A stretch of DNA of 64,000 nucleotides from MedAcidi-G1 sp000817085 (GTDB lineage: Bacteria; Actinomycetota; Acidimicrobiia; Acidimicrobiales; MedAcidi-G1): NCBI GenBank assembly GCA_045568635.1, contig JBJLAO010000002.1, positions 124,001 to 188,000 of the forward strand. Direction: 5' to 3'. Numbering within the stretch: the stretch's first letter is position 1; each line of letters begins with the position of its first letter. Position numbers and translations under genes: made by a program. The notes beneath the pieces are model-generated. The model was not told the DNA's origin. It was given only the letters and a program-made list of their open reading frames with translations, and searched no databases. Below are positions 25,192 through 34,577 of this stretch, one piece after another.

Positions 25192-26355
25192 TCAGCTGTC
25201 TTCAGCTTTTCTATTCCACTCTAAAAAAACTTCTTCAGTCGCTTCTTTTAAGGTTAGACCGCTTTTTTTGGCTAGCAAAGAAATGTCGTCATGTTCAGGT
25301 TTAACACCATATGGTCCAATTTTAATCTTTATATCTGTGTCGCGGACTGTAATACACTCTTCGCTTCGGGAAAAAACTTGTTTCTTTATCGGATATATTC
25401 GCATACCTAAAGTCCCAGTTTCTTTAGCAATTATTTTGACTATTTTTTCTAAAATATTTTCGGAACACAAAACCTTTAATTCGTGCCCAGGTCTCGTTTT
25501 TTTCATAATTACAGGAATGATCCATGCATCATCAACACCGCTATTGATTAAATGAGGTATCAAATAACCAAGAGTTTCGGGAGTAACATCGTCAACTGTT
25601 GTTTCAATAACAATTGATTCTGATCTAAAAGAGTTGTCACTCTCCGTTATTACAACATTTAAAACATTTGGATGGGTAGCCGGCTCGTAGAAGCCAGCTC
25701 CAAAACCACTAGCAATAATTTTTCCATCCGGTAAAGGTCCCCAGATATCAGTCATTGTCACCAATAAAGCGGCGCCCGTGGGCGTTACGGTCTCCAATTC
25801 TGTGTCGATACCTCTAACTCCACAATTTTTCAAGATATCCATAGTTGCCGGAGCAGGGTTAGGCAGTAAACCGTGAGCAGTTTTGACGGAACCAGCACCC
25901 ACTCCCACATTTGAGGAAATAACTTTTGTGATTTGCAACGATTTGAGGGCAGACCAAGTTCCGACTATGTCAATTATTGCGTCAATCGATCCAACTTCAT
26001 GAAAATGAACTTCATCTAATCCAATCCCATGCCTATTGGCTTCAACTTCTGCTAGCAATTTAAAAGTTTTTCTCGCACCTTCAGATATTTCGACATGCAA
26101 AGAACTATCTTCTATCAGAGAATCTATGTAGGACCAGGAGCGGTGATGCGATGTATCATCGCAAGTTATTTCTGCTCGCGTGGAAAGAATTCCTTGTTTA
26201 ACTACTTCATCAATTTTCATCTGCCAACCGTCAACTTCCAATGACGCAAGTGACTCTCTAACAAAGTCCTGGGAGGCCCCCACATCAAACAATGCTCCCA
26301 TTAGCATGTCACCCGAGATTCCCACAGCAGGATTTATCCACAAACTCCTATTCAT
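25192..26355 (-). CDS. larC: Nickel-pincer cofactor biosynthesis protein LarC
   Basis: LarC inserts nickel into the pyridinium bisthiocarboxylate made by LarB and LarE, using CTP. The protein is a single 387-residue frame, whereas the Lactobacillus plantarum gene needs a frameshift to join its two parts. Typical segments are NPAVGISGDMLMGALFDVGA at the start, a HFHEVGSIDAIIDIVG metal-rich stretch, VTPTGAALL, and the C-terminal ETTVDDVTPETLGYL. The start overlaps larB by 8 bases. The combination larE-larB-larC supports a complete cofactor pathway. Confidence 0.92.
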   Translation of the reverse strand: MNRSLWINPAVGISGDMLMGALFDVGASQDFVRESLASLEVDGWQMKIDEVVKQGILSTRAEITCDDTSHHRSWSYIDSLIEDSSLHVEISEGARKTFKLLAEVEANRHGIGLDEVHFHEVGSIDAIIDIVGTWSALKSLQITKVISSNVGVGAGSVKTAHGLLPNPAPATMDILKNCGVRGIDTELETVTPTGAALLVTMTDIWGPLPDGKIIASGFGAGFYEPATHPNVLNVVITESDNSFRSESIVIETTVDDVTPETLGYLIPHLINSGVDDAWIIPVIMKKTRPGHELKVLCSENILEKIVKIIAKETGTLGMRIYPIKKQVFSRSEECITVRDTDIKIKIGPYGVKPEHDDISLLAKKSGLTLKEATEEVFLEWNRKAEDS

Positions 26356-27025
26356 TGGTGAGGTTCAGCATTCTTATTGCAGCACATGCTGCTCCATACC
26401 CATTATCTATTCCCACTAAGTTGATCCCCGGCGAGCACGACGAAAGTATCGACAAGCTTGCAGTTACTCCTTCGAGGCTAGCTCCGTAACCAGTTGATGT
26501 CGGAACAGCAATTATTGGGTTACTAATTAATCCAGCTAAGACGGTTGGCAATGATGCTTCCATCCCAGCAACAGCTATAACAATTGACTTTTCAGAAATT
26601 TCAGGTAATACGTCAAGTAATCGACTTATTCCTGCTACACCTACGTCGTTAAACACTTTCACTTCCGCACCCATTGCTACAAGACTTAACTCGCATTCCT
26701 CAACCACAAACTGGTCAGCGGTGCCGCCAGAAACGATTATTACCCCATGAATGAATTCTTTATTGGCGTGCGCCCATGTAAGTGTTGTGCCCGTGACGCT
26801 AGTTGGTTTAAGTTCTTTTAACGCTTTGCTTTGGGCAGAGTCAGCCCTAGTGACGATAACTGGCTGCTCAGTAGTGTTAATCAAATTTTCAACTATTTCT
26901 TTACACTGTAAAGGTGTCTTGCCAGGAGCATAAACAGCTTCAGGAATACCAATTCTCGTGAACCTATCCGTATCGAACTTTGAGTGGTTTAAATCTAAAT
27001 ACTGATTATTAGAAAACTCATTCAT
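26348..27025 (-). CDS. larB: Nickel-pincer cofactor biosynthesis protein LarB
   Basis: LarB carboxylates and hydrolyses nicotinic acid adenine dinucleotide to start nickel-pincer synthesis. The 225-residue protein resembles PurE-type AIR carboxylases in its C-terminal part, with SGGTADQFVVEECELS, VFNDVGVAGISRLL, AVAGMEASLPTVLAGL and PTSTGYGASLEGV. The N-terminal part (PLQCKEIVENL) is typical of LarB. It overlaps larE upstream and larC downstream by 8 bases each, a tight translationally coupled arrangement. Confidence 0.92.
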   Translation of the reverse strand: MNEFSNNQYLDLNHSKFDTDRFTRIGIPEAVYAPGKTPLQCKEIVENLINTTEQPVIVTRADSAQSKALKELKPTSVTGTTLTWAHANKEFIHGVIIVSGGTADQFVVEECELSLVAMGAEVKVFNDVGVAGISRLLDVLPEISEKSIVIAVAGMEASLPTVLAGLISNPIIAVPTSTGYGASLEGVTASLSILSSCSPGINLVGIDNGYGAACAAIRMLNLTNE

Positions 27026-27848
27026 TTTTTAAAGCCATGTTTAAGTTTCCAGACCTTAATCCTTTAAGGTCCAGAGTTACGTATCTATAGCCTAGTTTTT
27101 CAATCTCTTCGACTAGGAGATTTGCATTTTCTGCAACTCGAATAAATTCTTCAGATGGGACTTCAACGCGTGCTGTATCTCCGTAATGACGGACGCGTAC
27201 ATTATCAAAGCCTAGTTTTCTAAGAACACTCTCAGCTCGGTCTATTGTTGACATCATGCTCACCGTAATTGAAGTTCCATAAGGAACCCGAGATGCAAGA
27301 CAAGGTTGTGCAGGACGTTCCCAATTTGGCAATTGCCAATGTTTAGCTAGTCGTCTTATATTTTCTTTATTTAATCTGGCTTCGACCAAAGGAAACTCAC
27401 CACCAGATTCTGTCGCAGCGGCTTGCCCTGGCCTGTAGTCATCCAAATCATCAATATTCACTCCAAGGAGAATTTTTGCGCTTAATTCCTCAGATATTGG
27501 TAGAAGTTCCTTCATCAGTGAGTGTTTACACCAATAGCAGCGATCTTTATCATTAATTGTGTAATCATCGTTCGAAAATTCGTCAGTTTTAACTTGCTTC
27601 CATTTCAGTCCGATTTCCACTGCCAATTTTTCACAATTATGAAGGTCAGAGGTGCCTAATGAAGGAGAAACAGCAGTAACCGCAGTCACGTTTTTGGAAC
27701 CTAATGACTTAAGGGCCGCGGCGGCCAGTAGTGTCGAATCCACTCCTCCAGAGAAAGCCACAATCACAGATTCGTATTTAGATAATGCATCCAGAAGTCG
27801 AGCAGATAGAGCTTCTAAGTTTTCACTTTCAACTTGTTCAACAGGCAT
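27018..27848 (-). CDS. larE: Nickel-pincer cofactor biosynthesis sulfur donor LarE
   Basis: LarE adenylates the LarB product and supplies sulfur. The PP-loop ATP-pyrophosphatase motif is SGGVDST (residues 33-39). The family's sacrificial cysteine matches Cys183 in QPCLASRVPYG. A second cysteine pair, C104 and C107 (DRCYWCKHS), is common to the family. Length is 276 residues, normal. It is the first lar gene, 9 bases after the ferritin-like gene. Confidence 0.92.
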   Translation of the reverse strand: MPVEQVESENLEALSARLLDALSKYESVIVAFSGGVDSTLLAAAALKSLGSKNVTAVTAVSPSLGTSDLHNCEKLAVEIGLKWKQVKTDEFSNDDYTINDKDRCYWCKHSLMKELLPISEELSAKILLGVNIDDLDDYRPGQAAATESGGEFPLVEARLNKENIRRLAKHWQLPNWERPAQPCLASRVPYGTSITVSMMSTIDRAESVLRKLGFDNVRVRHYGDTARVEVPSEEFIRVAENANLLVEEIEKLGYRYVTLDLKGLRSGNLNMALKNE

Positions 27849-27857
27849 TGGATTAGT

Positions 27858-28295
27858 TCAGGAAAAATCCCTTAGCATTTTTTGCAATTCCAGCTGGTGC
27901 TGTTCTTCGGTTGAAATATAATTTCTAGCAATCTCCTCAAGGAAAACCGACTTATCTTCTACTAAGCCAAGCAAGTTCCTATAAAGAGATATAGCTTGCA
28001 ACTCATGCTCAAGACTCTCGCGCAGGATCGGTTCGATTCCATGATCAAATGTCTCTTTCACTGAAGTAATTTTTGTTGAAGGGTGCCCTCCAAGGCCCGT
28101 AAGTATTTCGCCCATTTCTTGAGCGTGAAGTAAGGATTCCGTAGCTTGTGCTTTCATAAACTCCACAAGAGGGAGTCGATGTGGTCCTGTAATCATCAAT
28201 GAGTAATGGGTATATCTAACAACCCCTGAGAGTTCGGCTTCAATTATCGCATTTAACGCTTCAGCTAGATCCGTTTCATTAATATCAGAGTTCAT
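27858..28295 (-). CDS. Ferritin-like diiron protein (bacterioferritin type)
   Basis: This 145-residue four-helix protein has metal-ligand patterns on each pair of helices: IEAELSGVVRYTHYS, ATESLLHAQEMGEIL, RESLEHELQAISLYRNL and ISTEEQHQLELQKM. That gives the E / ExxH / E / ExxH set of a diiron site. It may store or oxidise iron. It is the promoter-proximal gene of the lar operon, 9 bases before larE, which hints at a metal-handling theme, but a direct link to nickel-pincer synthesis is unproven. Confidence 0.82.
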   Translation of the reverse strand: MNSDINETDLAEALNAIIEAELSGVVRYTHYSLMITGPHRLPLVEFMKAQATESLLHAQEMGEILTGLGGHPSTKITSVKETFDHGIEPILRESLEHELQAISLYRNLLGLVEDKSVFLEEIARNYISTEEQHQLELQKMLRDFS

Positions 28296-28420
28296 ATAAT
28301 AAACCTACTAAAGCAGCAGCATTCAGTGGGGATAGTCGCAAGTAAAATTCTTCTGAGTAAAGCTTTAATTTTAAATTCACATACTCTTTTACTGAACAAA
28401 TAAGTAAAGATGGGTGCGGA

Positions 28421-29611
28421 ATGACATACCTTAACCTTGCAAGAGGTTTTCCAGAAGACGAGTTTGAAAAACGAGTTTTCAAGATGCAAAAGTTAATGCA
28501 CGATAAATGTATTTCAGCTTTCCTAGTAACTACTGAACCGGAAGTGCGATATCTAACTGGGTTCCACACACCTTTCTGGCAAAGTCCAACAAGACCGTGG
28601 TTTGTAATCGTCCCACTCACAGGTAAACCAGTTGCTGTTATTCCCAGCATTGGTGAAGTTGCCATGAAAGAAACTTGGTTGGATGACATAAGGACTTGGA
28701 GCTCTCCAAATCCAACAGATGAAGGAGTTGTTCTACTCGGCGATACTTTGAAAGAAATTCTGGATGTAAGTTCAAACAGCTCAGGTGGAAATTTACAGAT
28801 TGGTATTCCGATGGGAAATGAAACGCATATAAGAATGCCTTTGATGGACTATCAGAAATTGAAAGATGTAATAGCTCCACATGCTTTTGTCGACGCGACA
28901 GAGATAATTCAATCTTTACGAATTATCAAGTCCGAGCGGGAAATTGAAAAGATTTCCAAAATATGCAAAATCGTTTCTGAAGGGTTTGCAGAAATCCCAA
29001 CTCTAATCAATACCGGAATGACAGAAAGAGAAGCTTTTCGTGCATTTAGAATCAAACTTTTAGAACTGGGCGCTGATGAAGTTCCCTACCTGGTAGGAGC
29101 AACTGGTCAAGGCTTTTCAGACATAATTAAACAACCCAGTGATCGAATAATTGAACCGGGAGATCTAATAATGTTTGATACTGGTTCGACATATGACGGA
29201 TATTTCAGTGATTTCGATCGAAATATGGCTTTTGATTTCACTACTGATGATGCAAACTCTGCCTACAAGATCGTATGGGAGGCAACAGAAGCTGCTCTCG
29301 AGGTAGCCCTACCTGGTAAAACCACCAGTGACCTCTGGCAAGCAATGGCATCAGTACTAGAAAGTGAGTCAATAAAAAGTGACTCTGTAGGCAGATTTGG
29401 GCATGGATTAGGTATGCAAGTAACTGAATGGCCATCAAATACAAAAAATGACCGAACCGTTCTTCAAGAAGGCATGGTTCTAACCGTCGAGCCGAATCTC
29501 ATATGGGGGCATGGTCATGTCATGGTTCATGAAGAAAATTTTGTTGTTCGAGGAGATGGGGTCGAATTGTTATCGACACGTGCGTGCCCAGAGTTAGAAA
29601 TAATCTATTAA
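28421..29611 (+). CDS. M24-family metallopeptidase (Xaa-Pro dipeptidase-like)
   Basis: The 396-residue protein has a creatinase-like N-terminal domain and a pita-bread C-terminal domain. The metal ligands are visible in order: two Asp in MFDTGSTYDGYFSDFDRN, His in RFGHGLGMQVTE, Glu in LTVEPNLIWG and Glu in MVHEENFVV. It should cleave Xaa-Pro peptides or a related amide such as hydroxyectoine or creatine-type compounds. It converges on the desaturase gene with a 4-base overlap. Substrate is uncertain. Confidence 0.85.
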   Translation: MTYLNLARGFPEDEFEKRVFKMQKLMHDKCISAFLVTTEPEVRYLTGFHTPFWQSPTRPWFVIVPLTGKPVAVIPSIGEVAMKETWLDDIRTWSSPNPTDEGVVLLGDTLKEILDVSSNSSGGNLQIGIPMGNETHIRMPLMDYQKLKDVIAPHAFVDATEIIQSLRIIKSEREIEKISKICKIVSEGFAEIPTLINTGMTEREAFRAFRIKLLELGADEVPYLVGATGQGFSDIIKQPSDRIIEPGDLIMFDTGSTYDGYFSDFDRNMAFDFTTDDANSAYKIVWEATEAALEVALPGKTTSDLWQAMASVLESESIKSDSVGRFGHGLGMQVTEWPSNTKNDRTVLQEGMVLTVEPNLIWGHGHVMVHEENFVVRGDGVELLSTRACPELEIIY

Positions 29612-30558
29612 CTCCATACGATTGGCGACTTAGCGCCTATAGCACGGCCTTCTGTTCTGACACCTTTAGCCGCTAGTTGTGATCCAATTACTTTCCATAA
29701 TTTAGGAAGACGATAATGAGGGACCCGCGGGAATAAATGGTGTAGAGCGTGATGGTCGTGACCTCTGATGAGTAAAGTTGAACCTGGAAATACTGCAACT
29801 CTGGTATCGACGTAACGTCCTTGATGATCAGCGGGATGATGCGGAAACCAAGCAAAAACAAGTATTAACCAGGCATTTGAAATCCTTGCAGGCAGATACC
29901 AAAGAAGAATCAAATCCCAACCAACTCCGAAAATTAAAGCAGCCAGCAATATTGAATGCATTAAAACCCAAAAACGTAGCGCATACTTACCACTTCGAAG
30001 CTTCGTGGCTTTCGGTACTTCCGTATTCGCTTGATTGAGAAACACGTTGCGAATTTTGTTAGGAAGAAAGCGAAAAGCTTTCTTAGAAAAAGCAAAAACA
30101 GGAGTAAACGTGCTAATAATTGCTATCCCCCACCATGAAATGGGGAGTTCTCTAATCGGGCCCTTTGTGTGATAATCAGGATCACGTTTAGGGTCATTCG
30201 TAAACGCATGATGCTGCATGTGTTGAATTCTGTGACTCCAATAATCGAATCCCAGTGGAACCGAAGAAATCGAACCAATCAGATCCTCACCCCAGCGATG
30301 CCGCGTATGCTTACCCCATATATTTCCATGAGTTGCCTCATGCAGCGGCATGTAAAAAGTCGTTGCAAGAATCGTATTACAGCACAATCCCAGCCAAAGT
30401 GGAATAACACCTATCATCCCGATTATTAAAATAGAAATCCACAGTGCAAAAGAGACCAAGAACTCTATTACGATTCGGATCTCAAACTTGTCTCTAAATG
30501 GGCTAACTATAAGCCGCTCTTCTCTTTTCTCAATCTGTTTCGAAGAAAATTCAGTCAT
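29608..30558 (-). CDS. Membrane fatty-acid desaturase / carotene hydroxylase-type enzyme
   Basis: A 316-residue membrane protein with several hydrophobic helices and three histidine boxes: HEATHGN, HRIQHMQHHAFTND and HDHHALHHLFPRVP. These bind the diiron centre of acyl desaturases and CrtR-type ring hydroxylases. The enzyme would insert a double bond or hydroxyl into a lipid or carotenoid at the membrane. No carotenoid or lipid-synthesis gene is next to it, so the choice between these is open. Confidence 0.85.
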   Translation of the reverse strand: MTEFSSKQIEKREERLIVSPFRDKFEIRIVIEFLVSFALWISILIIGMIGVIPLWLGLCCNTILATTFYMPLHEATHGNIWGKHTRHRWGEDLIGSISSVPLGFDYWSHRIQHMQHHAFTNDPKRDPDYHTKGPIRELPISWWGIAIISTFTPVFAFSKKAFRFLPNKIRNVFLNQANTEVPKATKLRSGKYALRFWVLMHSILLAALIFGVGWDLILLWYLPARISNAWLILVFAWFPHHPADHQGRYVDTRVAVFPGSTLLIRGHDHHALHHLFPRVPHYRLPKLWKVIGSQLAAKGVRTEGRAIGAKSPIVWS

Positions 30559-30678
30559 GAGAGCACCTACATCTAATATTCTGCTGACAAAATAAGTTTA
30601 ACTCTTCCCATTGTGTTGAGAGTTAACTGTTCATGAGAAAATACTTTTACCAATCCAGAACAGTTCAAGAAAAAATAA

Positions 30679-32511
30679 TTAAATTCTTTCTTGTTTAACT
30701 TTTTTTAAATTACGTGCACGTTCGCCTGAATCCAGAATAGTTTTGCGAAGGCGTACGATTTTTGGAGTTATTTCTACACACTCATCTTCGGCTATGTATT
30801 CCAGAGCTTGTTCGAGTGAAAGTTTTCTCGGAGGTGTTAAACGCACGGTGTCGTCAGATGCTGCTGCTCTAACATTCGTTAGTTTTTTTTCTTTACATAT
30901 GTTTACATCCATATCCTCCGCACGAGGATTTTCACCGATAATCATACCTGCGTAAACGTCATCGTTTGGAGAAACAAAAAGAGTAGTACGCTCTTGAAGA
31001 TTTGTTATTGCGTGTCCTGTAACTGAACCTTTTCTATCAGCTACAACACTTCCGGTTTGTCGCAGTCTCATTTCTCCCATCCACTTTTCCCAACCACTAA
31101 ATACGTGACTAAGAATGCCCGTTCCTCGAGTTTCCGTTAAGAATTCAGTTCTAAAGCCAATTAATGCTCGAGAAGCAACCACATAGTCAAGTTTCACCCA
31201 TCCCATGCCATAGTTCTTCATTTCTTTCATTTGTGCACGTCGTTCACCAAGAAGCTGTGTGACGGCACCAACATGCTCCTCTGGAACCTCAATCGTCAGA
31301 TCTTCAACTGGCTCGTGTAAATTTCCATCTATTTCTCTAAGTAGCACTGAAGGTTTACCGACAGTCATTTCAAATCCTTCACGTTTCATCGTTTCAACTA
31401 AGACTGCTAATTGCAGCTCTCCGCGACCTTGAACTTCCCAAGTATCTGGGCGTTCAGTTGGAATAACTCTGATAGCGACGTTGCCGACAAGTTCTTCCTC
31501 TAAACGAGCTTTGATCTGGCGTGCTGTTAATTTGTCGCCGTCAGCTCCAGCTACAGGCGAAGTATTGACACCAATTGACATGGAAAGCGTTGGCTCATCA
31601 ACAGAAATCACTGGCAAGGGACGTGGGTCTTCTATATCGGCGAAACTTTCTCCAATTGTCACTCCTTCCACGCCTGAAACATACGCTATTTCTCCAGGTC
31701 CTGCTTCTTTGACATCTACTCGTGAAAGTGCTTCAGTTAAAGTCACAGTTCCAATTTTGACCTGCTGTATCGATCCGTCTGTCCTACACCAAGCAACGTT
31801 TGAGTTCTGTTCCAAAACACCGTTAACGACACGACATACCGCTAAACGACCAAGATAAGGGGATGAGTCTAAGTTCGTTACGTGAACTTGAAGTGCTGCA
31901 TTCTCTTCACCACTAGGGGGCGGTACATTTTCGAGGAGGACTTCATAAAATGGATCCAGATTCGTTCCAGGGATTTCTGGGTCTAGTGTGGCAACTCCCA
32001 ATCTCGCATCCGTGTAAATAATAGGAAATTCGATTTGAGATTCTGAGGCATCTAGGTCTAAAAAGAGTTCGTATATCTCATCTATCACTTCACTTATTCT
32101 TGCATCTGGCCTATCTATCTTGTTGATTACAACAACTATTGAGAGATCAGCTTCAAGTGCCTTGCGTAAAACGAATCGTGTCTGTGGTCTTGGTCCTTCC
32201 GCAGAGTCGACTAGTAATAAAACTCCGTCAACCATGGTTAAAGCCCGTTCGACTTCACCACCAAAATCAGCGTGACCAGGAGTGTCAACAATGTTAATTT
32301 TGACGTCTCCATATTTGATTGCTGTATTTTTCGCAAGGATTGTTATCCCTTTTTCGCGCTCTAAATCCATAGAGTCCATTACTCTTTCCGCAACTTCTTC
32401 ATTGCTGCGAAAAGCACCAGAATTTTTTAAAAGAGCGTCAATGAGGGTAGTTTTACCATGATCCACGTGCGCTATTACGGCTATATTTCTCAACTCTGGT
32501 CTTTTAAACAC
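30679..32511 (-). CDS. typA: Ribosome-associated GTPase TypA/BipA
   Basis: This is a full-length (610-residue) translational GTPase. The G domain shows AHVDHGKTTLID, then GITILAKNTA, DTPGHADFGG and NKIDRPDAR. The C-terminal parts have ERPDTWEVQGRGELQLAVL and the TypA-specific RALIGFRTEFLTETRGTG. TypA helps ribosome assembly and stress adaptation. The gene stands alone on its strand with a 100-base region before DUF2237 that shows nothing special. Confidence 0.95.
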   Translation of the reverse strand: MFKRPELRNIAVIAHVDHGKTTLIDALLKNSGAFRSNEEVAERVMDSMDLEREKGITILAKNTAIKYGDVKINIVDTPGHADFGGEVERALTMVDGVLLLVDSAEGPRPQTRFVLRKALEADLSIVVVINKIDRPDARISEVIDEIYELFLDLDASESQIEFPIIYTDARLGVATLDPEIPGTNLDPFYEVLLENVPPPSGEENAALQVHVTNLDSSPYLGRLAVCRVVNGVLEQNSNVAWCRTDGSIQQVKIGTVTLTEALSRVDVKEAGPGEIAYVSGVEGVTIGESFADIEDPRPLPVISVDEPTLSMSIGVNTSPVAGADGDKLTARQIKARLEEELVGNVAIRVIPTERPDTWEVQGRGELQLAVLVETMKREGFEMTVGKPSVLLREIDGNLHEPVEDLTIEVPEEHVGAVTQLLGERRAQMKEMKNYGMGWVKLDYVVASRALIGFRTEFLTETRGTGILSHVFSGWEKWMGEMRLRQTGSVVADRKGSVTGHAITNLQERTTLFVSPNDDVYAGMIIGENPRAEDMDVNICKEKKLTNVRAAASDDTVRLTPPRKLSLEQALEYIAEDECVEITPKIVRLRKTILDSGERARNLKKVKQERI

Positions 32512-32617
32512 TTCTCAAAGATAGAGGCAATTGGGTCGATAGGGAGTGAATGTGACAAATTGCATCTAAATGAACTAAAAATCACTTCTTTTAATTACTT
32601 TAGATTAGGAAGAAATC

Positions 32618-32980
32618 TTAATCCTCAGCAGTGACGCCGCACTCTAGTAATGCCTTGGTGTTAACCCACTCTAAGGTCAATATGTGGGTGGCTTCTAAAT
32701 TTACTTTTGGAGCACATCCGGCTTCGTAAGCTTCTTGCCATCGAGTTGCACAAAGACACCATCTATCGCCAGGATTTAGCCCTGGGAAACCATTTCTCGG
32801 AGTAGATAGATCATTTCCTACAGATTTAGAAAAATCGAGAAATTCTCTGGTGGTAACAACACACACGGTATGAACACCATGATCATCAACACCGGTATTA
32901 CAACAACCATCTCTGTAAAAACCCGTTAATGGTTCTGCGCTGCAATCGGTAAGTTCAGTTCCTAAGACATTAGTTGCCAT
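32618..32980 (-). CDS. DUF2237 family protein
   Basis: The protein is cysteine-rich and strongly conserved in type: NVLGTELTDCSAEPLTGFYR, then DGCCNTG, VHTVCVV, GNDLSTPRNGFPGLNPGDRW followed by CLCATRW, and ATHILTLEWV. That is the DUF2237 signature, a small domain of unknown function common in bacteria. The ATG at 32980, preceded by GGAAAA, is chosen over a TTG four codons earlier. It is likely a monocistronic gene. Confidence 0.88.
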   Translation of the reverse strand: MATNVLGTELTDCSAEPLTGFYRDGCCNTGVDDHGVHTVCVVTTREFLDFSKSVGNDLSTPRNGFPGLNPGDRWCLCATRWQEAYEAGCAPKVNLEATHILTLEWVNTKALLECGVTAED

Positions 32981-33083
32981 TAAATTTTCCAATCGTCTAA
33001 ATAAGAATAGCCAAAACTAAATAATGAAACCTGACAAAAGTTAATATTTTACTAAAGCGATACTCACATTTATAAGATGTGGC

Positions 33084-33302
33084 TTATGCTACTGTCGGGC
33101 AAATTCCTGAGTTAGGTACACCCATTTGAACCAACCTGTTTACATAATTTTCTGTGGTTGAATTCCAAGAAACATCTTTAACTATTTCTGTTGAGATGTC
33201 TACTTCTACTGGAGTAGTACTTGCTGTGTTAGCTCCAGATACCAGACCGGCTGCGGCTAGTGCGAGTGTAACTGACATGAGTACTGCGGTGTATTTTTTC
33301 AT
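33084..33302 (-). CDS. Short secreted protein of unknown function
   Basis: The 72-residue product opens with a classic signal peptide: MKKYT, then a hydrophobic core and small residues ending near VSGANTA. The mature part is only about 45 residues, with one Cys near the end (SGICPTVA). There is no known domain. It lies between divergent neighbours with clear non-coding sequence on both sides. The signal peptide supports it being real. Confidence 0.5.
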   Translation of the reverse strand: MKKYTAVLMSVTLALAAAGLVSGANTASTTPVEVDISTEIVKDVSWNSTTENYVNRLVQMGVPNSGICPTVA

Positions 33303-33424
33303 AAGTTAACTTTACTCACATCGTTTAATTCATAACTCGAAATGTGTTCCACGTCATACGTGATAGGTGTCACGTAAGAGATAATTAAAGTCAGAATATT
33401 TTCTTCTTCTGTATATTTTTATAG

Positions 33425-33790
33425 GTGCATGTAGAAAATTTTGGCATTGTTGGGATATACGATGCTGAGGATGGTCTCACCGGAGAGCTTAAATATTTAG
33501 CTGGAAAATTATTTAGTAACAAAAGATGCGATCTTTGTGATGTGACTCACGGATGGAATCCATTTGGAAAAAGAAAATGGAAGAAAGCAATAGAAAAGGA
33601 AAGTCTTAGCATCTCTTTGATACATAGAAACCAAGCTTCTGATCTTCATAAAAAAGTAGCGGGTTCCTTACCAGCAATAATTTGCAATACAAGTGGGAAA
33701 TGGGAGTGTATTTTAAACAGCAGCGAACTTAAGAGACTAAAAAATAATCCGGAAGAAATAATTGAAATAATTAATAACTTCACGGATTAA
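33425..33790 (+). CDS. Small conserved-looking protein with a CDLCDVTHG motif
   Basis: The 121-residue frame starts at a GTG. It reads GIVGIYDAEDGLTGELKYLA then RCDLCDVTHGWNPFGKRKWK, and has two more cysteines (AIICNTS, KWECIL). I recall unnamed proteins of similar layout (GEL-Y--GKL followed by C-LCDITHG), which points to a real family, but no function is known to me. The CxxCDxTHG patch could bind metal or act in thiol redox chemistry. It is unlinked to neighbours. Confidence 0.6.
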   Translation: MHVENFGIVGIYDAEDGLTGELKYLAGKLFSNKRCDLCDVTHGWNPFGKRKWKKAIEKESLSISLIHRNQASDLHKKVAGSLPAIICNTSGKWECILNSSELKRLKNNPEEIIEIINNFTD

Positions 33791-33840
33791 GTAACGATCA
33801 TTGGTCCACTAAATCAGCTTTTTAATTGAGTATTTCATAC

Positions 33841-34515
33841 TCAGGAAAGTGCGTTTATGAATTGGTCTCTTTCTGCCGTAGCACCCAGTGGGTTAACCCT
33901 GAATGACTCAATCGTTGCGTCAGTGAGTTCTTCAAATACGTCTGCAACACAATCGGTGAGCACCAGGCAGTCATAACCTCTATCATTAGCTTCTCTTATT
34001 GTGGAACTGACACAGCAACCTGCGGTAATTCCCATAATCACAAGTAGGTCTATGTTGCGGCTACGTAGACGTAAATCAAGATCTGTAGCATAAAACGCTC
34101 CTTGACCTGGTTTGTCTATTACCCAATCATCCGAGTGTGGGTATACGGCTTCCACGATGTCCCAACCCGGTTCTCCCTGTATCAACAAGCGTCCATAACG
34201 ACCATTACGACCCATAGGGTGACCACGTTCAATTGCTCTCGAAACTTTCGTTTGTGGACAATCAGATAGATCAGGATGAAATCCTTCACGTGTGTGAATT
34301 ACTTGAACACCTTTGTTTCGAGCTGTTTTTAAAACTTCAGCTACTGGCCCTAAAATAGAACTCAAGTGAGACGTATCTAGTCCTAAGTCAGCAAAATATC
34401 CATCTGAAGCACAGTAGTCAACTTGAAAATCAATACTTAATAGTGCGCATCGTTCGACATTAAATTCGCCAACTATTGGCCAAGGGTATTGTTCTGTCTT
34501 AATTTTTTCAGTCAT
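33841..34515 (-). CDS. Isochorismatase-like cysteine hydrolase
   Basis: The 225-residue alpha/beta hydrolase-like fold shows the Asp-Lys-Cys triad: Asp in LLSIDFQVDY, Lys in VIDKPGQGAFYATDLD, Cys in MGITAGCCVSSTIREANDRG. The cis-peptide stretch before the Cys (GITA) is typical. Relatives are biuret, ureidoacrylate, N-carbamoylsarcosine and nicotinamide hydrolases. This one resembles the biuret/ureidoacrylate group most, so an amide in nitrogen or pyrimidine metabolism is likely. The ATG at 34515 is taken rather than a TTG two codons before it. Confidence 0.8.
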   Translation of the reverse strand: MTEKIKTEQYPWPIVGEFNVERCALLSIDFQVDYCASDGYFADLGLDTSHLSSILGPVAEVLKTARNKGVQVIHTREGFHPDLSDCPQTKVSRAIERGHPMGRNGRYGRLLIQGEPGWDIVEAVYPHSDDWVIDKPGQGAFYATDLDLRLRSRNIDLLVIMGITAGCCVSSTIREANDRGYDCLVLTDCVADVFEELTDATIESFRVNPLGATAERDQFINALS

Positions 34516-34577
34516 TTGCAAGTTTTACATTTAGATAAAAGTAAATCAAGGAGAAACTTATTCTTGATCAGAGATGT

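Noticed and set aside
28285..28880. Minus-strand frames opposite the start of the M24 peptidase gene
   Set aside because: They overlap a clear peptidase gene and show no recognisable domain or start signal.
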